Shown: one piece after another, positions 1-12,621 of the stretch
Layout of the letters: each line of letters opens with the position of its first letter
How positions within the stretch are numbered: the stretch's first letter is position 1
NCBI GenBank assembly: GCA_012184525.1
Contig: WOFQ01000004.1
Coordinates: forward strand, 1,054,001 to 1,118,000
DNA length: 64,000 nucleotides
Direction: 5' to 3'
Source: Xenoacremonium recifei
Lineage: Eukaryota > Ascomycota > Sordariomycetes > Hypocreales > Nectriaceae
Translations under genes and position numbers: made by a program
Notes under the pieces: model-generated
Told to the model about the DNA's origin: nothing
The model's input: only the letters and a program-made list of their open reading frames with translations
The model's database searches: none

Positions 1-253
1 CTGGAACAGTCGCGACGTCAACAGCCTCAAGTGGAACGGTCGTGAGATCCGTAATGCTATGCAGACTGCTCTCGCTCTTGCGGAGGCTGAGGCTCAGGAC
101 GAGAATACCGAACGCATCACCATCTCCGAGAAGCACCTCCGCGCTGTCGTCAAGATGAGCCGTGGTTTCCGGGACTACATCAAGGGTTCGATTGCCCTGG
201 ATGGTACGGCTGATGGTGACGCCGGATACCAGTCCGACGACGAGGACAGGTAG
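1..253 (+). CDS. AAA-family ATPase, C-terminal end (partial)
   Basis: The first bases are already in frame (from base 2) and read to a TAG stop at 251-253, giving about 83 C-terminal residues. The segment WNGREIRNAMQTALALAE, followed by ISEKHLRAVVKMSRGF, resembles the small helical lid after the ATPase core of fungal AAA ATPases, where the arginine of GRE is the sensor-2-like position. This assignment rests on family resemblance. Walker A and B lie outside the window. The tail ends in an acidic stretch (YQSDDEDR). The gene is tail to tail with the ABC transporter on the other strand. The 5' end and the true size cannot be seen, and the exact substrate or cellular role is not deducible from this fragment. 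Confidence 0.75.
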   Translation, partial: WNSRDVNSLKWNGREIRNAMQTALALAEAEAQDENTERITISEKHLRAVVKMSRGFRDYIKGSIALDGTADGDAGYQSDDEDR

Positions 254-714
254 AAACTGCCTCCGCGTCGTGCGAAGACGAAGAACCCGCCTATCTCAAT
301 ATTCGATGCTTGCCCCCAATTGTCCAATATTGATTGGGGCGATGAATATACACTGCTTTCTGAAGCGTATGAAGCGCAATGGCTATGAAGATTTAAGCAG
401 CCAGGGCCATTTTCAAAAGGATATCTCCTTTCACTTTCACAATCGGCGGGATCACCGAATTTAGCACAATGACGGATATTTGCTCTCATTTTCTCTTATG
501 TAGCGATCAGGCCCAGGAACTAGTAGCAGTAACGACTTTCTTAATGAATTTTATAATCAATCAGACAGATAGCTGAGATATAAAAATCGCAAATTCTTGG
601 CAAACTTGTGCAAACCATAACTTTTTCCTCCTGTATGTGCTCTAGACCACTATCAAAACAGCATACGCACGAAATGTCTCCGTATATCCTGGTGTATCCC
701 CATTTCTAGCTACT
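254..714. other. Tail-to-tail intergenic region
   Basis: This is the 461-bp convergent 3' region between the AAA-ATPase fragment and the ABC transporter. It becomes AT-rich around 540-610, as expected for 3' UTRs and polyadenylation signals. No additional gene is visible; short open frames here overlap both 3' ends and have no coding character. Confidence 0.6.
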
Positions 715-3700
715 TTATCCGAAAATAGTCTGCTTCAACTTCTCTTTTTCGCCGCTGTTCTCACACATGTCGCGGAACATGCCCTCCTTCTCCCACAAGT
801 CCTTGGGGGTACCAAACTCAGCGACACCACCATCGCTCAGGACAAGAATGCGGTCAAAGTCAGCAATAGTGCTGAGACGGTGAGCAATGACGATGAGCGT
901 GCTGTCTGTGAACTCCTCGCGGATGCTGCGCTGGATGAGCGCGTCGGTGGTCATGTCGACTGCCGAGGTGGCCTCGTCGAGGACCATGATTTTGGGGCGG
1001 GAGACGATGGCACGGGCGAGGCAAAGGAGCTGGCGCTGGCCTTGCGAGAGGTTGCCGCCGGACTCAGAGATGGGGCTGGCGAGGTCGCGGAAGATGTTGG
1101 CGTTCTTAGGCGCGAGGGTAGATGTGGCGGCTGAGGAAGGCTCGTTGGCAGGCGTGACGGGCTGAGAGTCGATGAGGTGAACTCGCGAGAGTGAGTCGCG
1201 GAGCTCCTCGTCGGTGTGGTCGTCGAAGGGGTCAAGGTTAGAGCGAACAGTCCCTGAGAACAAGACGGGGTCCTATAAGTTGGTTAGCGAGTGATTTTAG
1301 AAGTGGCGGCTCATTATATTCACCTGAGGGATGATCGCTAGTCGAGATCGCAGGCTATGCAAATCAATCTTAGAGATATCCAAACCGTCGATAACAACGT
1401 TTCCGGATCGAGCCTCGAGGAACCGGAAGAGAGCCAGTGTCAGGGACGACTTTCCAGCGCCAGTCCGCCCAACTACGCCGATCCGTTCGTTGTTGTTGAC
1501 AGTAAAAGAAATACCCTTCAAGACAGGGGGCAGATCTTCGGCATAGCTAACTACGAGGTCGTTGACCGCCATCTTACCCGTCGTGGGCCAAGAAGCAGGC
1601 GGTTTCTCTCCATCCTGAGCTTCAGTCTTCAACTCAGTGTACTCAACGACACGCTCAGTCGAGTTCATGTTGAGCTCCATGCTGGCGTAGTTGCGGATTG
1701 TCCACAGAATGTTGCCGGCAAATTCCAAAGCGAAGGAGAGCGTAAATCCAGCGAGGGCTGCATCCATGTTCGGTGTGATGATGATGATAACGCCGACGAG
1801 GGTGGAAAAGATGGTCCCAATAAGAGCCATGCGGAATCCCATCCATCGGTTGACAAGCCACATGTAAAGCGCAATCATATCCCAAGAATCAAGGTTTCGG
1901 AACATTCTGTCGACGTAAACACTAGTCTTCTGGAAACCTCGGATCGTAGACATGCCGGATAGAGCAGCGTTGAAAAGCTCAAAGACCGGAGACTTGGCAT
2001 TACTTTCCAGTCGCTTCAGAGGCCTAGCTCCGTCCATGTATTTCTTGCCAGTCAAGAGGCCAGCAACCAGGAGGACTGCCGCCAGAGGAATGACCAGCGG
2101 TGAGGCGAAGAATGCCGCCACACAAACACCGACCAAGCCGAGAATATTAGAGAACAGCATGCTCAGATCCAGCGTGATCCGGTTGTCGATAACGCTGAAG
2201 TCGGAGGTAAAACGGTTGAGAATGCGGCCAACGGGCACTGTATCGAGCCATCGAAGAGGTGTGCGCAAGACCTGGAAGAGAATCTTGTTGAACAGCACTC
2301 TGCTAGCTCGGATTGAGAGAACGAAACCCCAGAAGAATCTCAGAGTTCCGATGGCTGCAGTCCCAGCGGAAATGCCAATATAGACCCACAGATAGTAATG
2401 AAGGTTGTCCTGTGCCTGAGAGACGTTGAGATTGTTCGTCATATGGGCTGGGCTCTGCTGGAGCGCAAAAGCAGATGCAAAACCGTGCTCTTCCTGTACA
2501 TTAACCGTGGCAGCAACATCGTGGGGTCCGGTCCAAATTCGAAGCCACCAGGCGCGACCTTGAAACGTCAGATTCCAATCTTCGTAGACATCAAGAGTAC
2601 TTACCCAGAATTCCAGCTTCGTATCCAATGAAGATGATAGCGGAGATGCCCCAGAGCATCCAGCCACCACTATCTTTCAGATATGTCTTGTAAACGTGCA
2701 TCTTGACAACGCCCTTTTGGCGAACTTCGTCTTGAATGAATTGCTTTGCGTCCTTCGAGGGCACTTTTGCAAGGCCATTCGTCTCGGCGGCACCATTGTC
2801 CTCGGCAACTGATGCTTCTTCAGAATTGACCGCCGTAGCAGCATCTGCGCCTTCATCGTCAAGAATCTCTTGCTCAGTCTGCTCAGCCTGACGGATCTCG
2901 TCCAAAGTGCCGTCTTGAGAAAGCTCGGAGATCAGGCCCGCGTGTAGGACGGTGCCTTCACCGAGATCGACGAGGAACTTCGCCTTGGGCTGAACAAGCG
3001 CAACGTGGTGGGTGACAAGAATTCGGGTTCGCCCTTTGCAGATATCACCAGTAACACACTTTTCAAAGATGTGGCGACCAACGTGGGCATCAACTGCACT
3101 GAAAACATCATCCATGACCAGAATCTCGGCTCGCGAGTAGACAGCGCGGGCCAAAGTGACTCGCCATTTCTGGCCACCACTCAGGTTGATACCATTGGCA
3201 CCGAGCTCCGTCTTGTCGCCATCTGTCAAAATCTCCAGGTCCTTCTTCAGGGCACAGACTTCAATGACCTTCTGGTATCGGGCCTCATCGAACGGCAGAC
3301 CAAATAGGATGTTGTCTCGGAAAGAGGCGCTCTCGAGCCAGGGCGTCTGGCTGACGTATGCGATTGAGCCGGGCAGGATCCAGTTTCCAGCATTTGCCTC
3401 GTCGTCATGGCGCTCTGAGGGTGGTACTGTTTTGGGAACACGAATAGACCCTTCCATCAAGTCCACTTCGCCAAGGATGGCAGAGAGTACAAGACTCTTT
3501 CCTGTGCCCGTCTTACCCGAGATGACTGACAGCTCTCCAGCGGGAAAGCTGAAATTGAGGTTCCTGAGGATGAAGCGGTCTTCATCGGGGGTTTCTTCGT
3601 CGATGGGCCACGCGATTGAGGCGTCGTCAAAGGCAACTTCGGGTCCTTCTGACAGAATGTTCTCCATCTCAGGGCCCTTCAAATACGTATCAAGTCTCTT

Positions 3701-5587
3701 GACGGAGACAAGAGTGTCAATGCCGGTGGTGATAAGCTCGGGAAGAACGACCAGGGTGACTTCCAGAGCCTTGAAAATGCCTATGCTGACGAAGGCCACG
3801 GAAGGCAACAGTTGCTTGTTGATAAGAGCATACACAACAAGTGAGGTGGCTGCAAGGACAATAGGGCTGATGACCCAGCAGGCAAAGAAGCTGGTGTCGG
3901 CAATGAAGATCTTCCAAATTACGGCCAGTTCCCTCTCTCGGATGGCCAAGATTCTCTTCTCCCACTGCGCCTCTAGGGCGGAGAACTTGATCTGACGAAT
4001 TCCAAGAAGAGCTTCGTTAACGACTGCAAGCTTCTCGTCGCGAAGCTTCATCAATTTTGTCGAGTTAGCCATCAGGATCCTAGAGAAGTACGTGTTAACC
4101 GGGAGGGTGGCACCCCAAGCAAGGATACCAGCCGTAAAGGGGATCCAGCCAATCAACTGGATAAGAAACACGGAATAAATGACGAGCTTGAAGACGCCGT
4201 TGACAATCATGAACTGGTAGGCCGAGAAGTTTGCGATACGCAGAGCATCGACACCGACGAGGTTGACAATAGCTTGACGAGACTTCAGAACACTTCCTTC
4301 GTCACCCGATTCTTCTTCCTCTTTCTTGTCTTTGTCTTTGCCGGCGTCTTCTTCAGATTCAGGGGTTTCTTTGCCCTTTTCGGCGGCTTTAACGTTCTTT
4401 CGTCGAAGAGATTTCTCGAAAACCAAAGCTGATAGCTGAGCTCGCATGGGTAATGCCAGACCATCGTACGAATACCAGAAGACCCAACCTTCAATCCACT
4501 ACAGATGCTTTAGCACAGGAACATGAAGTGTTAGAGTTGCAAAAATAGCATACCTGATCAACCAAGGTAAAAATACCCAGCCAGATTACAAGTGACCAAA
4601 GCTCGAGTTTGCGCGAGTCACCACCTTGATCTCGCTCCTCGAGAATCTCAATTAGGCGGAGCATCGCCCAGTACGGCATAACACTCAAGATACAACGGAA
4701 GAGTGTAGCCGCCCATTGGAGTGCTATCCGGCCTTTATAAGCCCAAATGATTGATCGCAAGAGAGGTCCTTGGAAATTGAACTTAAGCCAATCCTCCTTC
4801 AGCTTCGCTACTCGGACGGTATGGTCGGGGTCGGGAACATCATCAGCATCGAGGTCGAACTTTTCGGTAGCTTTATCCAGGATGGGACGGACCCAGGCCC
4901 AGGTATATCTGCTCAGCGCAGAGACGGTCCGTTGACCATCCACCTTTCTGCCCTTCCAGTAGACATCTGGCCTCCGCGGAATCAGAGAGCTGCAGAGGCC
5001 CAAAGCAAGAACAGCAATGGCATTGACTGCGCGAAGGGCGATTTCGGCGTGGGTAGAATGAGCCGCATTGCCAATGACTTGAGAGATTTGCAGAAACACG
5101 AGCGCTGCAACAACTATGCAAGATGCCAATAGCCAAAGACCCAGGTCGTGGGAACGGACCGAGGAATGATGAGCTCCAAGGCAGAGAGCATGGACCAGCA
5201 TAAGACCCTATCAATCATGAGCTACTTGCAATTGGTTACCGGGCGAAGAATAGGCTTTCTTAGTCTTACCCATGCTCCTGTCAGAAGCCAATTCAGCAGG
5301 AAGAAGTCGTCATGCTTCTGTAGAGTGGACAGCACAGAAATTGCAACGGAGGTTCCGAGACCAATTGTCGAGGATAGCAGAATCAGTATCTTGGGCGTCC
5401 TCGTGGAAAACGCGGCTTGCGACTCTGGCGTACTCTTGCCGTCAATATCCTCGTAGAAATGGTCCTTGGGGTTGCGTTTTCGAAGCTGTGCAAGGATAGA
5501 GAAAACGGCTGGCGACGCGGACAGTGCCACGATTCCGAGACCAGCGGCCGTCAACGGGAGTATGGGTGCGTCGCTTATTGAAGACAT
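715..5587 (-). CDS. ABCC-type (MRP/Yor1-like) multidrug ABC transporter
   Basis: Five exons join in frame: 5587-5270, 5207-4554, 4498-2605, 2558-1324 and 1272-715, giving about 1552 residues, normal for a full-length fungal ABCC exporter. The protein reads TMD0-like N-terminus, TMD1, NBD1, TMD2, NBD2. NBD1 has Walker A GKTGTGKS (near residue 655), signature LSGGQ and a Walker B region ending ILVMDD. NBD2 has Walker A GRTGAGKS (near 1320), signature LSQGQRQ and Walker B IMVLDEATSAVD. NBD1 has D where NBD2 has E after Walker B, the usual ABCC asymmetry in which only NBD2 hydrolyses efficiently. An acidic, lysine-rich insert (about residues 360-395) lies in an early cytoplasmic loop. The third intron is only 46 bp. 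Such proteins export conjugates, drugs or fungal metabolites across plasma or vacuolar membrane; the substrate cannot be inferred. Confidence 0.93.
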
Positions 5588-6000
5588 TTTGAGCGTAGTT
5601 TGGTCGAATCTTGAACCCAAAATTGATGTGCCGCACGGGTAGTAGATATCTCGGCCGGCGGAACGCCGATGAAGCCGTAAAGGTTTGTCAATACTAATCA
5701 AAAAGCACCCGGGCAGCAAGCGGGAGGAAACGAAAACCAAATTGAAACCACAAAGGGCTTATACCCACGTCCCCCGAGAGAACTTGGACGAAGGAAGTAA
5801 ACAGTTAAAGACAACGGCGACAGTCCGAGAGGTCCTCTTTTCTACACCGGGTTGCTTAGGTAGGAAGGTCAAGGTTGGCCAACCGCTCCTGGAACAGAAT
5901 GGATAACAAGTCTAGGCCTCGTGCCTGACGCAGCACATAAGCAGCGACTAACGCGCGGAGTTGGTTGCATCTGGTAAATCCGCACCTAGTCACTGCCTTG

Positions 6001-6020
6001 CCTCGCCTCGCCTCGCCTCG
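6001..6020. repeat. (CCTCG)4 tandem repeat
   Basis: Four perfect copies of a five-base unit lie in the upstream spacer of the ABC transporter gene. It is a simple microsatellite. Confidence 0.9.
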
Positions 6021-6582
6021 CCTGGCTGTGCCGCCGAATCTTAGTGCGGACTTTTGCTGCGGGACGGGCGATGAATCTGGCGGCCGTTGCTCTGATGGTA
6101 CGACGGATTGGTGCTCCAATCGCCATCGCTGCCACCCCCAGGCAAGGCAGAGGCGATCCACGAACCGGCTGCATGCGACGTCAGGGGACCCTGAATTTCT
6201 CCATCCCGGAAGACACGGACTCGCAGAGTCATCTCGTCCGTATCGAACAAGCGGGCTGGGGCTCGTCAAGGCGGCGGGAACAGCTGCAACGGAGTTAGTC
6301 CCTGACCATCATTATTCACGGTGGTGGGGGCAGCTAGAGAGGGAGGATCTTACAATCACTGCAAACGCTGTGCAAGCTCCATACTGTATGTTCAAACACA
6401 TAGACTGTACACAGCGTCGAGTATCACCTGGCTGTGTTGTTAATCAATGAAGGCCACTGCAGAGCCGATCTGTGCTGATGAATCGTCTGTGCCATCTTGA
6501 TGCCTGGCTTAGAGGTTTTGCAGGGTCACTGAAAGGGAAACCACCGACGGCGAGCAGCACCTGCCTCGCCGCAACGCGTTAT

Positions 6583-6606
6583 GCCTGCCTGCCTGCCTGC
6601 CTGCCT
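6583..6606. repeat. (GCCT)6 tandem repeat
   Basis: Six perfect copies of a four-base unit lie in non-coding DNA between the ABC transporter and CAF-1 subunit genes. It is a microsatellite with no coding context. Confidence 0.9.
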
Positions 6607-7717
6607 GAGGTTCTGAAGTCTGGGCACTTATTAAGCGCGGGTGGGTGCAGTAGTGCCAAAGTGCCCACGCGGGTGCGCGCACAGGCCACCCCCCTCGCTG
6701 CAACATTTCTAATCGGCCAGGATTCAGCCGCCCTATGAGCTTGGGTTTCCGAGTTATCTTGCACCTGCAGGTACCTTTGCATTGCATTCCCAGCCATCCC
6801 AGCGGCGGTAGGGATTCACACGCCGTTCGAGCAGTGCATACGCAGACCGGAGCATCTCCATTCGGTTCGGCTATCGTCGACGGCGTGTGACTCACGGCGG
6901 CCTGCGTCTGATTATCATGGCATACACACCGTTTCCGTGGGCCGTCGTAACCGTTGCCCGTTTGTTGATTCCTCCTTCTGTTTTGGGAAGCCATTCAGTC
7001 GAGAACGTGAAACCGCGATTAAGAACTCCCGGCAGTCGGCAACGCCTTGAAAATATCTGCTAGCCTTGCCTTGGATCTTCGGTCAAGTTCACATGAATGA
7101 ATCATTTTTGCCTAACATGATCTGCGCGAAGCATGAATAAAACTCAGAAGCCTGATCCCACTGAGATCGTCAACTTGGCAACCACGAGGGTGGTGACAAC
7201 AACGGCAAAATGGCGATATCAACTTAAAACGCGTAAGAATCTTGATGCCTGGATATTCGGGTTTTCTCATCGTGAAGTTTCCTTCCTTCTGCACCTGCAA
7301 TTCCCCAGATGATGTTGTTTGAGGTCCACTCTCTGTCTGTCAACCCCACGGATGAATGATACCTTATTATTCAACCTTTTGCCCCATACACAACAACGCA
7401 CCAGGCATCTTCCTAAGTGTTCGCTTATCTGTCGATGCAGCTATTCATCCTCATGTAGGGCTTTATTTCTTGCCTTGAAATGTGGAGAATGAGATGTTTC
7501 GCCCTCCTTCGGGATACAAAGGCACATTGTATCGGACCATCCTGATAGTCAGGTACTTTTTATTCTAGGAGCCTACTATTCGGTCCGCGTTTGTTCGCCT
7601 CCCCAATCAACAAAGGACGCGAGAGTTTGATGTCTTTCCGCTCGAAGGTGACATTATACCGGCCTTGTCTAGACCTCTCACCGATCCATCATGACAGTAG
7701 CAAGGCTGCCTCAATTC

Positions 7718-8235
7718 TTAGGCCAGGCTACAACGCCGAGTTTCGTGTGGTGATTGCCATGCACTTTTGTTGAAGAGTGTACGATAGTACTCTGGTATTG
7801 TTGCCTTGGTCCTTGGATAGCACATGTAGAGTTCACTTGCAAATGAGAACACCGACGGTGAGAGGAAAATGAAGGCCTTCCCATGGTCACATAATCTGCA
7901 ACTTAGATACGAGCAACACTTCAGCAGGTCGCCACATTCAAAAATCAAGTCTTTCGGTGTGGGAAGAAAACGCAGCGCGGCTACAGGACTAGAAGCGACA
8001 ACAGGAATATTAAAGACGTTCTCGTATCTTACCGTCCGGACAGCATGACACCAGCTCCAATACCAGTGAGACGGCTTTGAGACACGGCCTTCCAGATCAC
8101 ATGCGCAAAATCGCTGTCGCTGGTAAGACGACTCCTGCACGTTGACAGATTTTTGCTTGTGAAGGGCTCTGCGATTGGCCTGCTGAGGCCCTGGAAGCTG
8201 CAGAACATAATGAGGAGCAATGGGAATGTTTGCAT
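7718..8235 (-). CDS. Doubtful two-exon ORF, possible small secreted protein
   Basis: An ATG at 8235 begins MQTFPLLLIMFCSFQGLSRP, which looks like a signal peptide. The frame runs to a GTAAGA donor at 8032. Splicing to an acceptor ending at 7989 joins a second frame that stays open for 90 codons to 7718, giving about 157 residues. The intron would be only 44 bp with no clear branch point. I recognise no family, and codon use does not look strongly coding. It could be chance. It is kept because both exons, the splice sites and the leader are mutually consistent. Confidence 0.2.
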
Positions 8236-9553
8236 ATGATTTGCTATTAGACGCAGAGGGTCATGCTGGCATGATGCGGGCCGCAGATCGGAGCGTCCCA
8301 GCTGGACAGAGACATTCTCAGACGAGAACTGATGAGAAAACTGAGGCACGTGATTGGTGGTCGAGATCGACCGGCGGGAAGATCATGCTGAGACGTTACC
8401 TGAGGCTTGGGCGTGTGTGACCGGCAGAGAAAATCGCAATTAACCCTCCCTGTTCCCAATAGGCTTTGGGGATTTCGTGCCGGCGTTCCATCTTGGCTGT
8501 GAATTCAACGCACGTCGGGCCGGAGTCTTTTCGATTGAGTGGATTGGGGGGAGACGGCAAGTTCCAATCGGCCAGGTTATGCCTTGTAAAAACTGAAGCT
8601 GGCGAGAGCAAAAGCAGTAGAGGATGGGCGCCTTCAGCGGCATCGGCCAGCGCCTCGTCCAGCGCCTGCTAACGCCCTTGTCGTTTGATGTATCATGTGC
8701 AGCGGCGCTTTGCATGAATGTACACGCACACTACCTGACCTGCTGACTCTCCGGCGCCCTGCCTCCCGTCTGCTTCACGTCTTAGCCTGCAGCAGGTAGC
8801 AAGCCAACTCCACCTTCCTCGCCAGCAGACGCAAAGCATTGACCTAGCAGGAGCAGGAGCAGCACCAGCACTTTCCTCAGCAGCAGCGCTCGCCCCGTGA
8901 TGTGACGGGATCGCCCACTCGCATGCAAACGCCCCGACAAGCTGAGCCGCTGGAATAAACCTCACCTTCACATCCGCCTCACCCAGCCCTCACTCTCACC
9001 TTACTCGGGCCTCTTTCACTTCACTTTGAATAAAACGCGTTTGCAGAGCCCGGCTCGAGGTCCACACCAGCTTCCCAGCTTCCTAGCCAAGCTCTCCACC
9101 CCCGACTAGAGGCACGCTTGCACCGGCCTCATCAGTCAACATACATTGACTTTCCCACACGCTCTAGCCTCGCCTCGTCCTCGACCATTGGCACTCTCCT
9201 TTACGCCAGGATCTGGTCCCGAAAGCATCCTGACCACGAGCACCGGTCCGGGCACGACGCCGCCTCCCCTCTCCGCCTCTTATTAGACATTCCCGAGAGA
9301 CGACACAGCACATTATTGGCGGCCAGCGGCCCCCATCTATCGTCTGCCTCGTCTCGCTTCGTCCTCTCCAGACTCCACGACGCCTCCGCCATCCGCTCCC
9401 CCAGAGCCTCACCATCCACGTATCGCCCGCCGATTTCGTCTCCCTCCCTCTTCTCACGTTCTCTTCCGAAGCCGACATCTACCCTTCGACCCTGGATTCA
9501 GCAGCAGCACCCTCATGCGGCTCGATTATCAGCCGCCCTAACATCTCTCTACC

Positions 9554-11864
9554 ATGAAAGCCACCCCTCTAATCATCAATTGGCACGACCAAAACGCCCC
9601 CGTCTACTCGGCTCACTTCGAACCTGGTAGTAAGGGGCGTTTGGCCACTGCTGGCGGCGACAACCACGTCCGCCTATGGAAGGTCGAGGCCGACAACGAG
9701 GACCGCAAGGTCGAATACCTCTCCACCCTCTCTAAGCATAACCAAGCCGTCAACGTCGTGCGCTGGTCTCCGAAAGGTGTGTTCCATACTTTGAATTCCC
9801 TCCGCACTGCTCCTATCGCAGCCCGACTAACCTATAGCCTCACAGGCGAGCTTCTTGCCTCGGCCGGCGACGACGGAAACGTTATCCTCTGGGTTCCCAG
9901 CGAGCTCACCCAGACCAACTTCGGATCAGAAGGCCTCGAAGACAAGGAGTCATGGAGAGCCAAGCATATGTGCCGTTCTAGTGGTGCCGAGATATATGAT
10001 CTGGCCTGGTCTCCTGACGGCGTCCACTTCATTATCGGCAGCATGGACAACATTGCGAGAATCTACAATGCCAATACAGGTACGTTTAACGATCCTCACC
10101 TCCCTCTATCAACCAGTGCTGACTAGACATCTTGCAGGAACCCTGGTACGACAAATTGCCGAACATAGTCACTACGTGCAAGGCGTCGCATGGGATCCGT
10201 ATAACGAGTACATTGCGACGCAGTCCTCCGACCGATCCGTTCATATCTATTCTCTGAAGACCAAGGATGGTCAATATACCCTCAGCCAGGAAGACAAGCC
10301 TCCCCGGTTAGCCAGCCATATCAAGGCCGACCTCCCGCCGAGACGCATCTCCTCTAGCAGCCCAGCGCCTCCCGACTTTGGCCATCGAGCTCAGCTCTCT
10401 GTCATCGACAATGGCGCAACACTGGGCTCTCCAGTGCCCTCGGCACCTGGAACTCCGACCTCATCATTCGCCCTCCCCATGAACCCACCTAGCCATAGTC
10501 GACGCTCTAGTTTCTCGTCGAGACGGTCTGTGTCTCCAGCCCCCTCCATGCCTCTGCCCGCTGTCATGCCCATGGACCCGTCTCCCAAGCCCCCCATGGC
10601 CATGGCTGGTCTGGGCATGAAGAATGCCAATCTCTATGCCAACGAGACTTTGACTTCATTCTTTCGCCGGCTCACCTTTACTCCGGATGGCAGCTTGCTT
10701 CTGACACCTTCGGGGCAATATCAAAACCAACATCCAGGCGACAAGGACTCGAAGGCAACGTATGAGATCATTAATACCGTGTATATCTACACTCGAGGTG
10801 GTATCAACAAGCCGCCTATTGCTCACCTCCCCGGCCACAAGAAGCCCTCTGTCGTGGTCAAATGTTCGCCCATCTTCTACACATTGCGCCAATCACCCCC
10901 CGCCACTAAGAACATCACCATCGACACCTCTTCAGCGGAAGAGCCGATTCCATCACTACCTGAGCCTCTCTCAAAGCCTTCTCCGGCCTCTTCAGTGATG
11001 GATCCTCCTCCACCTCCCACTGCAGCGGTTGCGGGAGATACCCCTTCGAAAGAGAGCAGCGCCTCAACCCCGGGACCGAAGCCAGCCTTCTCACTCCCAT
11101 ATCGGATGGTGTATGCCGTGGCCACTCAAGACTCGGTCTTGCTCTATGATACTCAACAGAAGACGCCTCTGTGCGTGGTTAGCAACCTGCATTGCGCGAC
11201 ATTTACAGACTTGGCTTGGTAGGTCCCCACGTAGTCATGACATTCGATGGTTTGGCTAACATGACATAGGTCAAGTGACGGTCTCACTTTGATGATCTCG
11301 TCGTCGGACGGATTCTGTTCGACGCTCTCGTTCACTCCAGGAGAGCTCGGTGAGGTCTACAAGGGCGAAGTCGGTCCGCCCAAGTTACAATCCGCCGCAG
11401 GTTCCTCGTCGAATCAGACTACGCCTATACCAACTCCTACGACGGCTTTTGCTCCGCCATCTCCGTTCCCCAACGGTTCACATCACCATCATCGTAACTC
11501 GTCCAGCTCCTTCACTGCCCCGTCGCCACCGGCGTCATCCACATTCATCCCACAGCGACCCTCGTCGCCAACGAGGTCCAACTCGACATCTTCGATTGCC
11601 ACCATCACGACGCAATCGAGCTCAGTCCCAACGGGCGTCTTGAGCAACCCGACGCTCATATCCGGCAGCGTCCCAGCTATCACCGCGACTAGTTCCGGCA
11701 AGGTCACTGGAGTGCCAGTCACGACGCCTCCAGAGACGCCCCGGAGCACGACGGGCAGTGTGGCCGGCACGAAGCGGGATGCCAGCGAGAGCGAGAAGGA
11801 GGACGGAAAAGAGCCCAAGAAAAGGCGTATTGCGCCCACGCTTGTTGTGGAATCCAAGCCTTAG
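9554..11864 (+). CDS. cac2: Chromatin assembly factor 1 subunit B (p60/Cac2), WD40 protein
   Basis: The exons are 9554-9776, 9846-10079, 10138-11218 and 11270-11864, about 710 residues. CAF-1 deposits H3-H4 on newly replicated DNA in the nucleus, and the p60 subunit is a WD40 propeller. The N-terminus MKATPLIINWHDQNAPVYS and WD repeats such as ATAGGDNHVRLWKVE, SAGDDGNVILW and IIGSMDNIARIYNANTG are characteristic of the family. A Ser/Pro-rich insert sits at about residues 240-300, then the propeller resumes (SSDGLTLMISSSDGFCS). The C-terminal third is low-complexity and ends in a basic segment, KKRRIAPTLVVE, resembling the conserved tail of fungal orthologues. Intron 1 is 69 bp, a multiple of three with no stop, so its retention would add 23 residues. 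The start is the first ATG after a long CT-rich leader and matches the conserved N-terminus. Confidence 0.93.
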
Positions 11865-12074
11865 AAACATGCGGTCTTGGGAACGATGATCAAATGGAAT
11901 TGCTCAATTTTCTAGCTTTGATTTGCGGATTGCGGGAGAATCGGCTGGTAAGGTCAGACACGGCGGAAACAGGGCAGTCAGGAAGGAAACTGACACGGAA
12001 AATGGCGTTTATTTTGCTTTTGTTGCCCAAGCCGTCCCAGGCAAGGCTGGCTGCGCATCGGAGGGAGCCACATT

Positions 12075-12092
12075 GGCTGGCTGGCTGGCTGG
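12075..12092. repeat. (GGCT)4 tandem repeat
   Basis: Four perfect copies plus a partial one, in the non-coding 3' flank of the CAF-1 subunit gene. Confidence 0.85.
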
Positions 12093-12505
12093 TACATGAG
12101 TTGGTGGACATGCATCGCATCGAAGAGAGCCAAGCAGATGGTCTCAAGGTTTGGTGCCGGAGCATATTGAAGTTACTTTTTGCAGTCGAATCCAAATTTA
12201 ATAGGGATTACTTTGGCTTTCCTTAGTTACCTGTGGCCACGGTGTATCTTTGTCGTTCTCGTGGCGTTTTTATGAGATGCTAAGTGCTTTATTCATTCAC
12301 ATGGTATGGTCCACCTCAGCACAATTAGCAAATCAAGGTCCCAAACGTTAACTCTCGCGACCAGAAATTTACTTCACGACACAGTTTTCAAAAACCCCGT
12401 GGCTTCAATGGCAGACCATTTCATCATGAGATGTAACTGATCATGACTCCAGCACCCTTCTGGTTGCACCCTGAGGTTTCGGTCTACCAAGGTGCTGTGG
12501 TGCTG

Positions 12506-12513
12506 TATAAATA
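12506..12513 (+). promoter_or_regulatory. TATA box (TATAAATA)
   Basis: A perfect TATA-type box lies about 110 bp upstream of the ATG at 12622, followed by a CT-rich leader. The spacing is normal for a filamentous-fungus core promoter. The transcription start itself is not visible. Confidence 0.55.
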
Positions 12514-12621
12514 AGAGCCTTCGCCCTCCGTCTTCACTCCCAAGTACCGTCATCCCTTTTTTTTCTTTGCCGCCTTTCCCAAGATCTTTTATCATCTTTC
12601 CGACTCTTTGGTTTTCCGACC

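Larger units (their letters stand above)
5588..9553. other. Divergent promoter region and gene-poor spacer
   Basis: About 4 kb lie between the transporter start and the CAF-1 subunit start. The first few hundred bases should be the transporter promoter. The last 550 bases (about 9000-9553) are pyrimidine-rich and look like the CAF-1 gene leader. Two short tandem repeats lie inside (6001-6020 and 6583-6606). A weak two-exon open frame on the minus strand (7718-8235) is listed separately. No firm gene is visible. Confidence 0.5.
11865..12621. other. Intergenic region with TATA-containing promoter
   Basis: This 757-bp stretch combines the CAF-1 subunit 3' flank with the promoter of the downstream unrecognised gene. 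It holds a four-copy GGCT repeat (12075-12092) and a TATA-like box (12506-12513). No gene was seen. Confidence 0.6.
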
